A stretch of 55,871 nt of DNA from Candidatus Gastranaerophilales bacterium (GCA_944326585.1 CALVEN010000008.1:1-55871), one strand, 5' to 3'. Shown: positions 35,601 through 45,031, counted from the stretch's first letter. Program-made: numbers and translations. Notes: a model not told the origin generated them from the sequence alone.

Positions 35601-36542
35601 ATGCAGGTAAAAGAATTTGATACGGTAATATTAGGGGGCGGTCCGGCAGGCTTTTCTGCAGGAATTTATGCGGCACGCGGCGCTGTTTCAACCGCAATTG
35701 TCGATATTAACATGATGGGCGGTCAGCCGTCAAATTACCTTGAGCTTGAAAATTATCCCGGTTTCGGCACTGTGGGCGGCTTTGATTTGATGGAAAAATT
35801 TGAAGAACACGCCGACAAATTCGGTGTTGAAAAGTTTCCGATGCAGGAAATCGAGCGCGTTGATTTGATTTCCAATCCTAAAATAATTTTAACAAATGAA
35901 TACGAGTTCAGGGCAAAATCCGTAATTATCGCAACAGGCGCCCAGCCTATGAAATTGGGTATTCCGGGCGAAAAAGAATTCGTAGGACGTGGAGTCAGCT
36001 ATTGTGCGGTTTGTGACGGTGCGTTTTATAAAAATAAAATTGTTGCTGTCGTAGGCGGCGGTAACGCAGCGGTGGAAGAAGCAATGTATTTGACTAAATT
36101 CGCCGATAAGGTTTACGTAATCCACAGACGCGATGCCTTAAGAGCGGACAAAATCGTTCAGGAGCGCGCATTCAAAAATGAAAAAATCGAATTTGTCTGG
36201 GATAGCGTTGTGAAAGAAATTAAGGGCGAAGATCTGGTTAATACTGTCGTTATTGAAAACGTTAAGTCGGGTTCAAGGTCTGAACTTGCCGTCAACGGTG
36301 TTTTCCCGTATATCGGCATGGTTCCGAATATTGAACTTTTTAACGGTCAAATAGAGCAGGATAAAGGCGGTTTTATCCTGACTGACGAAACCATGAAAAC
36401 CTCTGTTGACGGTGTTTTTGCGGTGGGTGATGTCAGACACACTCCGTTGCGTCAGGTTATTACGGCAGCCTCTGACGGCGCTGTCGGCGCGGTTTATGCG
36501 GTAAAATACCTCGAAACCCTTGCTCCTGTCGGCGTTGAATGA
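35601..36542 (+). CDS. trxB: Thioredoxin-disulfide reductase
   Basis: The 313-residue flavoenzyme passes electrons from NADPH to thioredoxin. Residues 11-18 (LGGGPAGF) bind FAD, Cys135 and Cys138 (CAVCDG) form the redox pair, VVGGGNAAVEEA plus HRRD bind NADPH, and FAVGDVRHTPLRQV closes the flavin site. GTGAGGATTGT precedes the ATG. No thioredoxin gene is adjacent. A repeat array begins 12 bases after the stop. Confidence 0.95.
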   Translation: MQVKEFDTVILGGGPAGFSAGIYAARGAVSTAIVDINMMGGQPSNYLELENYPGFGTVGGFDLMEKFEEHADKFGVEKFPMQEIERVDLISNPKIILTNEYEFRAKSVIIATGAQPMKLGIPGEKEFVGRGVSYCAVCDGAFYKNKIVAVVGGGNAAVEEAMYLTKFADKVYVIHRRDALRADKIVQERAFKNEKIEFVWDSVVKEIKGEDLVNTVVIENVKSGSRSELAVNGVFPYIGMVPNIELFNGQIEQDKGGFILTDETMKTSVDGVFAVGDVRHTPLRQVITAASDGAVGAVYAVKYLETLAPVGVE

Positions 36543-36554
36543 TAGCTTTAATGT

Positions 36555-36890
36555 GTCATCCTGAGGCGAAGCCGAAGGATCTAGATAAAAGATACTAAGA
36601 TACTAAGGCAGTAAGATACTAAGAATTTACTGTCGATAATCCAACCTACAATATGTCATCCTGAGGCGAAGCCGAAGGATCTCAGATAAAAGATACTAAG
36701 ATACTAAGGCAGTAAGATACTAAGGATTTACTGTCGGATAATCCGACCTACAAGATGTCATCCTGAGGCGAAGCCGAAGGATCTCAGATAAAAGATACTA
36801 AGATACTAAGGCAGTAAGATACTAAGGATTTACTGTCGGATAATCCGACCTACAAGATGTCATCCTGAGGCGAAGCCGAAGGATCTTAAA
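36555..36890. repeat. Tandem array of about 101-bp composite repeats after trxB
   Basis: Four units start at 36555, 36655, 36757 and 36859, with periods of 100, 102 and 102. A full unit is a GTCATCCTGAGGCGAAGCCG palindrome, then AGATACTAAGATACTAAGGC and AGTAAGATACTAAG, then a TGTCGGATAATCCGACCTAC dyad. The last unit is partial. From 36891 to 37350 I see a GATTCTTCGCTGGCGCAATG piece, the ends of other repeats, an AGTTGCC...GGCAAC dyad (37062-37080) and AT-rich DNA. No gene is visible in 36543-37516. Confidence 0.9.
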
Positions 36891-37353
36891 TAAGCAAGAG
36901 ATTCTTCGCTGGCGCAATGACGTCAATTATTCATGTCATTGCGTACCGTCCTCGCAATAAACGGTAACGCTCACAGCACCAACGAAAACTCAACGTTTCC
37001 GTTGAGTGCTGTTCGCCTCTCGCTTCGCTCGTGCCTCTGCTCGGACGTAAAAAAAAGTTGCCAAAGATTATTCGGCAACATTAAATAAACACGAGGATAT
37101 TAAGAGAGAGAGTATAAAAAAACTTTTTTCTTTTTTCTGTTCTTATAATTTCAAGAACTGAAATTTTGCATCATTTAATATCCAATTATTAACTTTTTTG
37201 ATTTCCCTTACATTTATATAAAAAATTTTTTCATTTAATAATTGCCTTTTTTAAGTTTATTGTAACGATATTTTAACAAAATCCTAAAAGGCACATTATA
37301 CGGGCATTTCGCAAATTCATAATAAAGGGTTGGCAAAGGGTTAGGTAACTGTT

Positions 37354-37413
37354 AAAAATAAGAATAAAAATAAGAATAAAAATAAAGATAAAAATAAGGA
37401 TAAAAATAAATAA
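37354..37413. repeat. 12-bp purine-rich tandem repeat
   Basis: Five 12-bp units (AAAAATAAGAAT twice, then AAAAATAAAGAT, AAAAATAAGGAT, AAAAATAAATAA) lie upstream of the pilT promoter. All purine-rich bases are on one strand. Such DNA is often curved or easily melted. Confidence 0.85.
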
Positions 37414-37430
37414 CGAAAAAATTTTTCAAC

Positions 37431-37499
37431 CAACTCACACCAATTCACACCAACTCACACCAATTTACACTTGTCATAACCTTGACAAAATGGTATAAT
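37431..37499 (+). promoter_or_regulatory. pilT promoter preceded by four phased 10-bp direct repeats
   Basis: TTGTCA (37471-37476) and TATAAT (37494-37499) are 17 bases apart. Four direct repeats of CAACTCACAC / CAATTCACAC type fill 37431-37470, spaced exactly 10 bp and ending at the base before the -35. Helically phased repeats in this position are a classic layout for an activator, or for several copies of a response regulator. TTGACA at 37482 is too near the -10 to be the -35. Confidence 0.6.
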
Positions 37500-37516
37500 T
37501 AAAATCGGGAGGCAAT

Positions 37517-38608
37517 ATGGCAGATTTTGATGTAGTAGAATTTTTGAAACAGGCAGTATCAATAGGGGCATCCGATATTCATTTGCATGCAGGTGAACAT
37601 CCGTCAGTGAGGCGTGACGGCAAAATTATTAAAATTGACATGCCGCTTTTGACTGATTCGGACGTAATAAAAGCGAGTGTGGAATTGGCGCCTTTGCATT
37701 TGAAAGACAGTATTTCCAACATGCTGGATGTTGATTTTGCGTATGAAATCAAGGGTATTGCGCGTTTTCGTGTAAATGTTTCAAGACAGCTTGCAAAATA
37801 CGCGGTAGTAATAAGGACAATCCCTTATGCGATAAAAAAGATGCAGGACTTGTATCTGCCCGAGACCATAAATCAGTTTACAGAGCTTGATAACGGGCTT
37901 GTTCTTGTGACAGGGCCGACCGGTTCCGGAAAATCTACTACAATGGCATCTTTGCTTGAACATATCAATACCCATTATCAAAAGCACATCATAACAATTG
38001 AAGATCCTGTGGAATTTATTTTTAACAATAAAAAATCAATAATTTCCCAGCGTCAATTGCTTGTTGACACTCCCTCATATTCGGACGGTATAAAATATGC
38101 CCTGAGGCAGGATCCGGATGTAATCTTCATAGGCGAGATAAGGGATAAAGATACCGTAAGCAATGCTTTGAAAGCAGCGGAAACCGGCCACCTTGTGTTT
38201 GCTACAATCCATACGAATAACGCAATTCAGACAGTTAACAGGATTATCAACATGTTTACGCCTGCGGACAGACCTTTTGTGAGAAATCAGCTTGCGGAAA
38301 TTCTCAGAGGGACGATTTCGCAAAAGCTTGTGCCTCTTGCAAGCGGTGTAGGACGTCATCCGGCATGCGAAATTCTTGTCGTAACCTCTACCATCAAGGA
38401 TTTCATTGAGAAAAATGAACTTGAACAGATTTATGACCTTGTTAAAAAAGGCTCTTTCAATAACATGATTACTTTGAATATGTCGCTTTACGGCATGCTT
38501 CAAAGAGGTGAAATCACCGAAGATGCAGCTCTTATTGCCTCAAGTAATAAAAACGAGCTTAAGCAGATGATGAGAGGCGTATTCCACGGAACAGGCATGG
38601 ACAAATAA
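37517..38608 (+). CDS. pilT: Type IV pilus retraction ATPase PilT
   Basis: The 363-residue hexameric ATPase powers pilus retraction. IGASDIHLHAG is the PilT N-terminal motif. Walker A is GPTGSGKST (133-141), the Asp box TIEDPVE (160-166), Walker B DVIFIGEIRD (201-210), then AETGHLVFATIHTN (His box). The C-terminus is about normal, but AIRNLIRE, the usual PilT motif, is replaced by NNMITLNMSLYGMLQRG, closer to PilU or to divergent PilT proteins. GGGAGG precedes the ATG. Its stop overlaps the recO start by one base. No other pilus genes are in the window. Confidence 0.9.
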   Translation: MADFDVVEFLKQAVSIGASDIHLHAGEHPSVRRDGKIIKIDMPLLTDSDVIKASVELAPLHLKDSISNMLDVDFAYEIKGIARFRVNVSRQLAKYAVVIRTIPYAIKKMQDLYLPETINQFTELDNGLVLVTGPTGSGKSTTMASLLEHINTHYQKHIITIEDPVEFIFNNKKSIISQRQLLVDTPSYSDGIKYALRQDPDVIFIGEIRDKDTVSNALKAAETGHLVFATIHTNNAIQTVNRIINMFTPADRPFVRNQLAEILRGTISQKLVPLASGVGRHPACEILVVTSTIKDFIEKNELEQIYDLVKKGSFNNMITLNMSLYGMLQRGEITEDAALIASSNKNELKQMMRGVFHGTGMDK

Positions 38609-39366
38609 TGAATAATTTCGTAACCGATGCTATTAATTTGAAATCTTACAATTTGTCCGAATCAGACAAAATAATTGTCATGTATTCAAAAGATAAAGGC
38701 TTGATAAAAGGGGTTGCAAAAGGGGTTAAAAAGCCTAAAAGCAAGCTCGGCGCAAGAATGGATTTGCTTGTTGCAAATAAGCTTATGCTCTATAAAGGTA
38801 AATCTCTTGACAGGATTTGTCAGGCGGATGTTTTGAATACTTTCAACAAAACCCGCCGCGATATGGATAAGATTTTTTACTCGTTTTATATAACAGAGGT
38901 AGTGAGTAATTTCGGGGTGGAAGATGACCCCTGCTCATGCGAGGTTTATGAGCTTTTGTATAAGGCGCTGGAAAAGATTTCAGATGCCGAAAACAAGGTA
39001 GGAATTTTAATTGCGGTTATTAAGTTCCAGTTGAAAATGATGCAGATATCGGGTTTCGGGATAGAATTTGAAACATGCCTGGGATGCGGATGTCATTTGG
39101 ATGAGGGAAATATGTATTTTTCAGCGCAAACGGGCGGTGTTGTTTGCGCAAAATGTAATCAAACCCTGCATTTAAAGACTGTTATGCACTATAAAATCCG
39201 CGATTTTTTGAATGCTTTAGTGCAGTTTGATTTTGATTATAAATCGGAATATGAAGATAAGGCGACGGAAAAGGTCTGTACGGTTTGTTTTGACCTTTTG
39301 AAGGAATACATAAATTTGCATTCCTCCAAAAAATTCAAATCAACAGGGGTTTTAGAAGAAGTGTGA
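38608..39366 (+). CDS. recO: DNA repair protein RecO
   Basis: The 252-residue protein has the OB-fold start (VTDAINLKSYNLSESDKIIVMYSKDKGLIKGVAKGVKK) and a helical C-terminal domain with a zinc site formed by two CxxC-like pairs, CLGCGC and CAKC, plus CTVC. RecO helps RecR load RecA on gapped DNA. It starts on the last base of the pilT stop, so the two are coupled. A convergent small gene ends five bases later, with no terminator visible. Confidence 0.9.
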   Translation: MNNFVTDAINLKSYNLSESDKIIVMYSKDKGLIKGVAKGVKKPKSKLGARMDLLVANKLMLYKGKSLDRICQADVLNTFNKTRRDMDKIFYSFYITEVVSNFGVEDDPCSCEVYELLYKALEKISDAENKVGILIAVIKFQLKMMQISGFGIEFETCLGCGCHLDEGNMYFSAQTGGVVCAKCNQTLHLKTVMHYKIRDFLNALVQFDFDYKSEYEDKATEKVCTVCFDLLKEYINLHSSKKFKSTGVLEEV

Positions 39367-39371
39367 AAAAT

Positions 39372-39764
39372 TTATTTTTTCAGCTCTGACAAAAATTCCT
39401 TTTTGAGATTGAACAGTTTAATTTGTTCGGCGCTTTCCTCAGCAAAACGATTCGGGTTGTATTTGTCAAAAATTTTATTGAACATATGTTTCATATCGGA
39501 CAGGTTTCCGGAGCTTTGCATGATTTTCCTGCCGTTTGCATATAAAACGTGAAAAGCTCGGCTTATGTGTTTTTCTGTTTTGTGTGCCGTTTTAACTGTG
39601 TATACCTTGCCGTCATTGACCTGCTGCATTAATTCCGTATTTCTTTTAAAAAGTTTAAATTCAACAGGGTTAAGAGTATGAATATATTGTTCAAGTTCTC
39701 CGGTATATTTGAATTTACCTGAGAAAGATGTTTTTTGTGCGTGGTTAACGGGTGATATTTGCAT
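39372..39764 (-). CDS. Small SFxG-motif protein, intact paralogue of the frameshifted gene at 3.7-4.2 kb
   Basis: The 130-residue product starts MQISPVNHAQKTSFSGKFKY, then has VEFKLFKRNTELMQQVNDGKV and KYNPNRFAEE. These three blocks align with the repaired product of 3711-4167. Secondary structure looks mixed, with beta strands in the middle and a charged helix at the end (QIKLFNLKKEFLSELKK). No signal peptide is apparent; the SFSG motif may mark the end of a processed or targeting segment, which is speculation. AAAGGAG precedes the ATG. Function unknown. Confidence 0.75.
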   Translation of the reverse strand: MQISPVNHAQKTSFSGKFKYTGELEQYIHTLNPVEFKLFKRNTELMQQVNDGKVYTVKTAHKTEKHISRAFHVLYANGRKIMQSSGNLSDMKHMFNKIFDKYNPNRFAEESAEQIKLFNLKKEFLSELKK

Positions 39765-39856
39765 AGTAATTCTCCTTTGTAGAGTTTTATAAAACCTGTA
39801 AATATTTTTTTTTTTGCTGCGCTGCCGGCGGGGCTTTATAATTGTTTACAAAGTAT

Positions 39857-39879
39857 GAATTTCTCTGAGAGAGAATTTC
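39857..39879 (+). promoter_or_regulatory. Near-perfect dyad upstream of clpB
   Basis: GAATTTCTCT (39857-39866) and AGAGAATTTC (39870-39879) form 10-bp arms with one mismatch and a 3-bp centre, about 90 bases before clpB. It is not a CIRCE element (no TTAGCACTC), so heat control by HrcA is not indicated. It could be an operator for another regulator. Confidence 0.4.
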
Positions 39880-39969
39880 CTAAAAATATTAATTAAAAAT
39901 TAAAAAAATCTGATTTTTTTAAAATAAACGTTAAAATAAAATTATAAAGTAAAAAAGGAGTGGATTTTA

Positions 39970-42573
39970 ATGGTTGATATAAACAGATTTACGAATTATT
40001 CGCAGGAGCTTTTGTCAAGTGCAAACGCGCTTGTAAATTCCAATAAAAACACTGAAATGCAGCCGGAACACATTATGCTTGCGATGATAAAGGACAACGG
40101 GATAATCAAGGATTATCTGACGGAATTGAAACTTTTGACGCAATCCTTTATTGACCGTGTGGTTGCGGCAGTCAAATCGTTCCCGACCATATCGGGTCTG
40201 CAGAATTCACAGCAGCTCTTTTTGTCGCAGGAAACCAACAGACTTCTGGATTTATCCGGCGAAATTGCCGATGAATTAAAAGACGAATTTATCAGTGTTG
40301 AAGATATTTTGCTTGCTATGACAAGATTGGATAATTCAAATATTCAAAAACTATTGAATGATTTCAGGGTAAATCCCAACACTGTTTTGAACGCAATGAA
40401 AAAGATCAGAGGTAATAAAAAAGTGGACAATAAAAACGCAGAAGAAAATATGAAAGCGCTGGAAAAATACTCAACGGATTTGACGGCGCTTGCAAGAAAA
40501 GGTAAATTAGACCCCGTAATCGGTCGTGACGAAGAAGTCAGACGGATTATACAGGTTTTGAACAGACGTACCAAAAATAACCCTGTGCTTATCGGTGAAC
40601 CCGGTGTCGGGAAAACCGCAATTGTGGAAGGGCTTGCACAGCGTATTGTAAGAGGCGATGTGCCGGAAAGCTTGAAAGAGGTTAAATTAATCTCCCTTGA
40701 TATGGGCGCACTTGTAGCAGGTGCAAAATACAGAGGCGAATTTGAAGAACGTCTGAAAGCCGTTTTGAAAGAAGTTGAAGAGTCAAACGGCGAGATTGTA
40801 ATGTTTATTGATGAACTTCATACGGTTGTCGGCGCAGGCGCAACCGAAGGCTCAATGGATGCAGGAAACCTCTTAAAGCCGATGCTTGCGCGCGGTGTTT
40901 TGAGAACAATCGGCGCAACAACGATTAACGAATACAGAAAATACATTGAAAAAGATCCCGCACTGGAACGCCGTTTTCAGCCGGTTATGGTGAATGAGCC
41001 GAGCGTTGAAGATACAATAAGTATCTTAAGAGGTTTGAAAGAAAAATATGAAGTTCACCACGGGGTCAGAATTCTCGACAGCGCATTGATTGCTGCCGCA
41101 AAGCTTTCCGACCGATATATTACGGACAGATTTTTGCCTGATAAAGCTATTGACCTTATTGATGAGGCGGCATCTTCTCTGCGTATTGAAATTGATTCAA
41201 TGCCCGAGGAAATTGATTCCATGATGCGTCAGAAAATTCAGTTTGAAATAGAACGCGAAGCCTTGAAAAAAGAGGACAGCGATGAGGCTAAAGCTAAAGT
41301 CGATGATTTGACAAAACAGATTAATGAACTTGAAGAAAAAATTAATAAAATGAAAGTTCAGTGGGAGCAGGAAAAATCCTCAATAATCGGTGAAGCCGCA
41401 ATTAAGGATGAAATCGACAAGGTTAAAAAACAAATTGAAGAAGCTGAACGCAATACTGATTTGCAGCTTGCTGCAGAACTTAAATACGGCAGACTGCTTG
41501 AGCTGGAAAAACAGCTTAAGGCCTGCGAAAACCGCGACAAAAAAGATAATCAGCTTTTAAAAGAACAGATTGACGAAGGTGATATCGCGGAAGTTGTCAG
41601 CAAATGGACGGGAATTCCGGTTACCAAACTTGTTGAAAGCGAAATGCAGAAACTGATTAATATGGAAGAAATTCTTCATAAACGTTTAATCGGTCAGGAT
41701 GAAGCCGTAACAACGGTTTCCGACGCAATCCGCCGTGCCCGTTCCGGCTTAAAAGACCCGAAAAGACCTATCGGAACCTTCTTGTTCTTAGGTCCGACAG
41801 GTGTTGGTAAAACAGAATTGGCAAAAGCGCTTGCGGAATTTATGTTCAACGATGAAGATGCGCTTATACGTATTGATATGTCCGAATATATGGAAAAACA
41901 TAATGTTGCAAGACTTGTCGGCGCACCTCCGGGGTATGTCGGCTATGAAGAAGGCGGACAGTTAACCGAAGCCGTCAGAAGAAAACCGTATTCCGTTGTG
42001 CTTTTTGATGAAATTGAAAAAGCACATCCGGATGTGTTCAATATTATGCTCCAAATCTTTGATGACGGGCGTTTGACGGATTCCAAAGGCCGTGTTGTTG
42101 ATTTCAAAAATACTTTGATAATTATGACAAGCAACCTCGGAAGCGACATTATCCTTGAAAAAACGCTTGACTCAATGCTTAATCAGAGCGATTTTGACAA
42201 AACAAAAGAGGAAGTTCTCGCACTTTTGAGAACAAAATTCAAACCTGAATTTTTAAACAGAATTGATGAGATAATTTTCTTCAAAGCCCTGACATTACAG
42301 CAATTGAGTTCAATCGTGGATATTCAGACGGATTACTTGAGAAAACTTCTTGCAGATCAGGAAATCGAACTTGACATCACGGAAGAAGCCAAAGAGTTCC
42401 TCGCAACCCGCGGTTTCAACCCCGTTTACGGCGCAAGACCGCTGAAAAGGGTTATAAGACAAATGGTCGAAAATCCGTTATCAAAACAAATTCTTGAACA
42501 GAAGTTCAAACGCGGCGATAAAATTATTATCGACGTTGATAACGACGAAATCCGGTTTATAAAAGAGGAATAA
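39970..42573 (+). CDS. clpB: ATP-dependent chaperone ClpB
   Basis: This hexameric disaggregase works with DnaK to rescue aggregated proteins. The N domain (about 1-150) has two Clp-N repeats. The first AAA+ module has Walker [10 protein letters not shown] from residue 209 and [15 protein letters not shown] long coiled-coil middle domain (about 400-530, [16 protein letters not shown]) separates it from the second module, Walker [17 protein letters not shown] from 608. The coiled coil distinguishes ClpB from ClpA and ClpC. AAGGAG precedes the ATG. The last base of its TAA is the first base of the DUF559 cassette, so the cassette inserted right at the gene's end. Confidence 0.97.
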   Translation: MVDINRFTNYSQELLSSANALVNSNKNTEMQPEHIMLAMIKDNGIIKDYLTELKLLTQSFIDRVVAAVKSFPTISGLQNSQQLFLSQETNRLLDLSGEIADELKDEFISVEDILLAMTRLDNSNIQKLLNDFRVNPNTVLNAMKKIRGNKKVDNKNAEENMKALEKYSTDLTALARKGKLDPVIGRDEEVRRIIQVLNRRTKNNPVLIGEPGVGKTAIVEGLAQRIVRGDVPESLKEVKLISLDMGALVAGAKYRGEFEERLKAVLKEVEESNGEIVMFIDELHTVVGAGATEGSMDAGNLLKPMLARGVLRTIGATTINEYRKYIEKDPALERRFQPVMVNEPSVEDTISILRGLKEKYEVHHGVRILDSALIAAAKLSDRYITDRFLPDKAIDLIDEAASSLRIEIDSMPEEIDSMMRQKIQFEIEREALKKEDSDEAKAKVDDLTKQINELEEKINKMKVQWEQEKSSIIGEAAIKDEIDKVKKQIEEAERNTDLQLAAELKYGRLLELEKQLKACENRDKKDNQLLKEQIDEGDIAEVVSKWTGIPVTKLVESEMQKLINMEEILHKRLIGQDEAVTTVSDAIRRARSGLKDPKRPIGTFLFLGPTGVGKTELAKALAEFMFNDEDALIRIDMSEYMEKHNVARLVGAPPGYVGYEEGGQLTEAVRRKPYSVVLFDEIEKAHPDVFNIMLQIFDDGRLTDSKGRVVDFKNTLIIMTSNLGSDIILEKTLDSMLNQSDFDKTKEEVLALLRTKFKPEFLNRIDEIIFFKALTLQQLSSIVDIQTDYLRKLLADQEIELDITEEAKEFLATRGFNPVYGARPLKRVIRQMVENPLSKQILEQKFKRGDKIIIDVDNDEIRFIKEE

Positions 42574-43091
42574 GCCCCTCTCTTGAATTTGTAAACTCAT
42601 TCCATTCGTTAACAAATTCTTTTCTCTCCCCTATGGGGAGAGACTGTGCTATTATAATATTATGACAGGTACACATAATAAAAAATATTTTGATTGTGCA
42701 CTTAACAACGCAAAAAAATTACGTTCTGATATGACAATATTTGAACGCAAATTGTGGACACGATTAAGGGCTAAAAGGTTTATGAATGCCAAGTTCAAAC
42801 GACAGGTTCCTATTGGGTTATACATTGCTGATTTTGTGTGTAAAGATAAAAAATTAATAATAGAACTTGATGGCTCCGGTCATCTTGAAGCCTCACAGCA
42901 TGAACATGATGTGAATAGAGATAGTTATCTTAAAAGTCAAGGATATGAAATCTTAAGATTTTATAATAATGATATTGAAAATAATTTGGAAGAAGTGCTG
43001 GAGATTATCAGACAAAAAATTCTCGCCCCCTAGGGGAGAGAAAAGAATTTGTCAGCGAATGAAATGAGCTTACAAATTCAAGAGAGGGGCT
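42573..43091. mobile_element. DUF559 nuclease cassette bounded by 70-bp inverted repeats
   Basis: The left end (42573-42642) and right end (43022-43091) are inverted repeats of 70 bases with 64 matching positions by eye. Each end has AGCCCCTCTCTTGAATTTGT outermost, a central TTCATTCG/CATTCGTTAAC part and CTCTCCCCTA...GGGGAGAG innermost. Between them is only one gene, a DUF559 endonuclease-like protein. Its stop codon (TAG) lies in the right-hand palindrome (CCCCCTAGGGG). A diverged copy of the end without the gene sits near 27686-27745. I read this as a compact mobile unit; there is no transposase of a known family, and no obvious target duplication. Confidence 0.75.
42662..43033 (+). CDS. 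DUF559 (Vsr-like) endonuclease-domain protein
   Basis: The 123-residue single-domain protein has the DUF559 pattern: LRSDMTIFERKLWTRLRAKR, FKRQVPIGLYIADFVC, KKLIIELDGSGH and YLKSQGYEILRF. Glu29, Asp57 and Glu69 are the likely metal-binding catalytic acids of the PD-(D/E)XK/Vsr-type nuclease fold. Function of the family is not settled; a DNA nicking or repair role is expected. The ATG is only three bases from a TATAAT, suggesting a leaderless message. The last codons (LAP-stop) are encoded by the right inverted repeat of the cassette. Confidence 0.85.
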   Translation: MTGTHNKKYFDCALNNAKKLRSDMTIFERKLWTRLRAKRFMNAKFKRQVPIGLYIADFVCKDKKLIIELDGSGHLEASQHEHDVNRDSYLKSQGYEILRFYNNDIENNLEEVLEIIRQKILAP

Positions 43092-43170
43092 TTCCATGTA
43101 AAACTTTTATAAAAATATTTTAAAAAGATTTTTTTAATGCTAAAATATTTTTTATAGAGGAGAAAATTTT

Positions 43171-45015
43171 ATGTGCGGAATAGTAGGATATGTGGGCTTT
43201 AGATCTGTCGCAGATATATTACTCGACGGATTGGAGCAGCTTGAATACAGAGGATATGATTCATCAGGCATCGCAGTCAAATGCGACAATGATATAAAAG
43301 TTTATAAGGCAGTGGGCAAGCTTAAGAATTTGCGTGAAGAATTAAAGTCACACGTCAAAGAGTTTGAAAAGTCCACAATGGGCATCGGACATATTCGCTG
43401 GGCAACCCACGGTGCGCCGACGGTTTTGAATGCCCACCCGCACACCTGCACACACGGGAACCTTGTGCTCGTGCATAACGGGATTATAGAGAATTATAAG
43501 GAACTCAGGGCAGAGCTTGAAAAAGAAGGCTGTGTGTTCAAATCTCAAACAGATACCGAGGTCGCGGCTCATTTTATTGCCAAAAAATACGACGAAACCC
43601 ATGACCTGACGGAAGCCGTAAGACTTGCTTCAAAAGAAATTGAAGGCGCTTACGCACTTTGCGTTATGCATAACGATTACAAAGACACAATTGTTGCAAC
43701 AAAGCGCAATGCTCCGCTTCTGGTCGGTATTGGCGAAGGTGAATACTTAATCGCCTCCGATGTTCCCGCGATTATTAAATACACCAAAAAAGCAATGTAT
43801 TTGTCTGAAAACCAGATAGTGACAGTCACACCGGATTCCATGAAATTGATTGACAAAGAAGGTAATGAAGTTCAGCCCAAAATTGAACTTTTGCCGTGGG
43901 AACCCGTTGCATTGAGCAAAATGGGCTACAAACACTTTATGCTCAAGGAAATTCACGAGCAGCCCGATGTAATCCGTAATATTCTTGTCGGAAAACTCCA
44001 TACGGCAGCAGAGCCGGTAATCCTTGACGAGGTTAAGCTTACCAGGGACACGTTGAAAAAATTAACGCGAATTCAGATTATAGCGTGCGGAACATCCTTG
44101 CACGCCGCAATGGTCGGAAAGTATTTACTGGAAACGTTTTGCGGAATTGCGGTAGATGTTGAGGCATCCAGCGAATACATCTACAGACGCACCGTAACCG
44201 ATGAACATACGCTTGTTATCGGGGTTTCCCAGTCAGGTGAAACTGCTGACACCTTGACTGCAATTAAGCAGGCAAAAGCACGCGGGTCGCATATTTTGAT
44301 TATCACGAACCGTCCGGATTCTTCCATGGCGCGCGAGGCGGACAGTTTGCTTTCTGTAAACGCTGGTATTGAGGTTTCCGTGGCCGCTACAAAATCTTAT
44401 ATTGCGCAATTGATGGCGTTTTATCTTTTGTCTTTGTATATGGCGGAAATCAAAGACAGTACTGATAAATCAATTATTCAATCTATTAAAAACGAATTAA
44501 TGATTTTGCCGCAAAAGATTGAACAGGTGCTTGCAAATACCGACGAAATTCAAAAATGTGCGCGAAAATATTCAAACACAAAAGATTTTATTTATATAGC
44601 CCGCGGAATTAATCTTCCGACATCATTAGAGGGCGCTTTGAAGCTTAAGGAAATAAGCTACATCAATGCAACGGGTTATGCGGCAGGTGAATTGAAGCAC
44701 GGTCCGATTGCCATGCTTGATGACACAATGCCTGTTTTATCTATCTTGATGAAAGGTATTGTTTATGATAAACTTTTGTCAAACAGTGAAGAAGCAAAAG
44801 CCCGCAACGCGAGAATGATTGCTCTCACAAATTCAAATGATCCGAAGTTAGAGGATTTGTTTGAATGTATAATAAGGGTTCCCGAGGTTCAGGAATTCCT
44901 GTCACCGATAATTGCCGTGATTCCGCTGCAATTAATCGCATATTATATAGCGGAATTTTTAGGAAAAGACGTTGACCAGCCGCGAAATCTCGCCAAATCC
45001 GTCACCGTTGAATAG
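43171..45015 (+). CDS. glmS: Glutamine--fructose-6-phosphate aminotransferase
   Basis: The 614-residue enzyme makes glucosamine-6-phosphate for peptidoglycan and lipopolysaccharide. Cys2 of MCGIVGYVG is the glutaminase nucleophile, followed by LEQLEYRGYDSSGIAV and IGHIRWATHGAPT. The C-terminal half has two SIS domains, with SQSGETADTLTAIKQAKARG and ARGINLPTSLEGALKLKEISYI, and ends LAKSVTVE as expected. GGAG precedes the ATG. I see no glmS ribozyme in the short upstream region, which is occupied by the DUF559 cassette end. Confidence 0.97.
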   Translation: MCGIVGYVGFRSVADILLDGLEQLEYRGYDSSGIAVKCDNDIKVYKAVGKLKNLREELKSHVKEFEKSTMGIGHIRWATHGAPTVLNAHPHTCTHGNLVLVHNGIIENYKELRAELEKEGCVFKSQTDTEVAAHFIAKKYDETHDLTEAVRLASKEIEGAYALCVMHNDYKDTIVATKRNAPLLVGIGEGEYLIASDVPAIIKYTKKAMYLSENQIVTVTPDSMKLIDKEGNEVQPKIELLPWEPVALSKMGYKHFMLKEIHEQPDVIRNILVGKLHTAAEPVILDEVKLTRDTLKKLTRIQIIACGTSLHAAMVGKYLLETFCGIAVDVEASSEYIYRRTVTDEHTLVIGVSQSGETADTLTAIKQAKARGSHILIITNRPDSSMAREADSLLSVNAGIEVSVAATKSYIAQLMAFYLLSLYMAEIKDSTDKSIIQSIKNELMILPQKIEQVLANTDEIQKCARKYSNTKDFIYIARGINLPTSLEGALKLKEISYINATGYAAGELKHGPIAMLDDTMPVLSILMKGIVYDKLLSNSEEAKARNARMIALTNSNDPKLEDLFECIIRVPEVQEFLSPIIAVIPLQLIAYYIAEFLGKDVDQPRNLAKSVTVE

Positions 45016-45031
45016 TACATTGATAATTGAA

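Noticed and set aside
36555-36890. Regular direct repeats resembling a CRISPR array
   Set aside because: Units are about 100 bp, nearly identical throughout with no unique spacers, and no cas genes are in the window.
37354-37470. Iterons of a replication origin
   Set aside because: No DnaA-box cluster, no replication gene nearby, and the 10-bp repeats line up with a pilT promoter.
39780-39969. CIRCE element for heat control of clpB
   Set aside because: No TTAGCACTC/GAGTGCTAA dyad is present; only an unrelated 10-bp dyad.
43092-43170. glmS ribozyme upstream of glmS
   Set aside because: The 80-base gap is too short and shows no ribozyme core.
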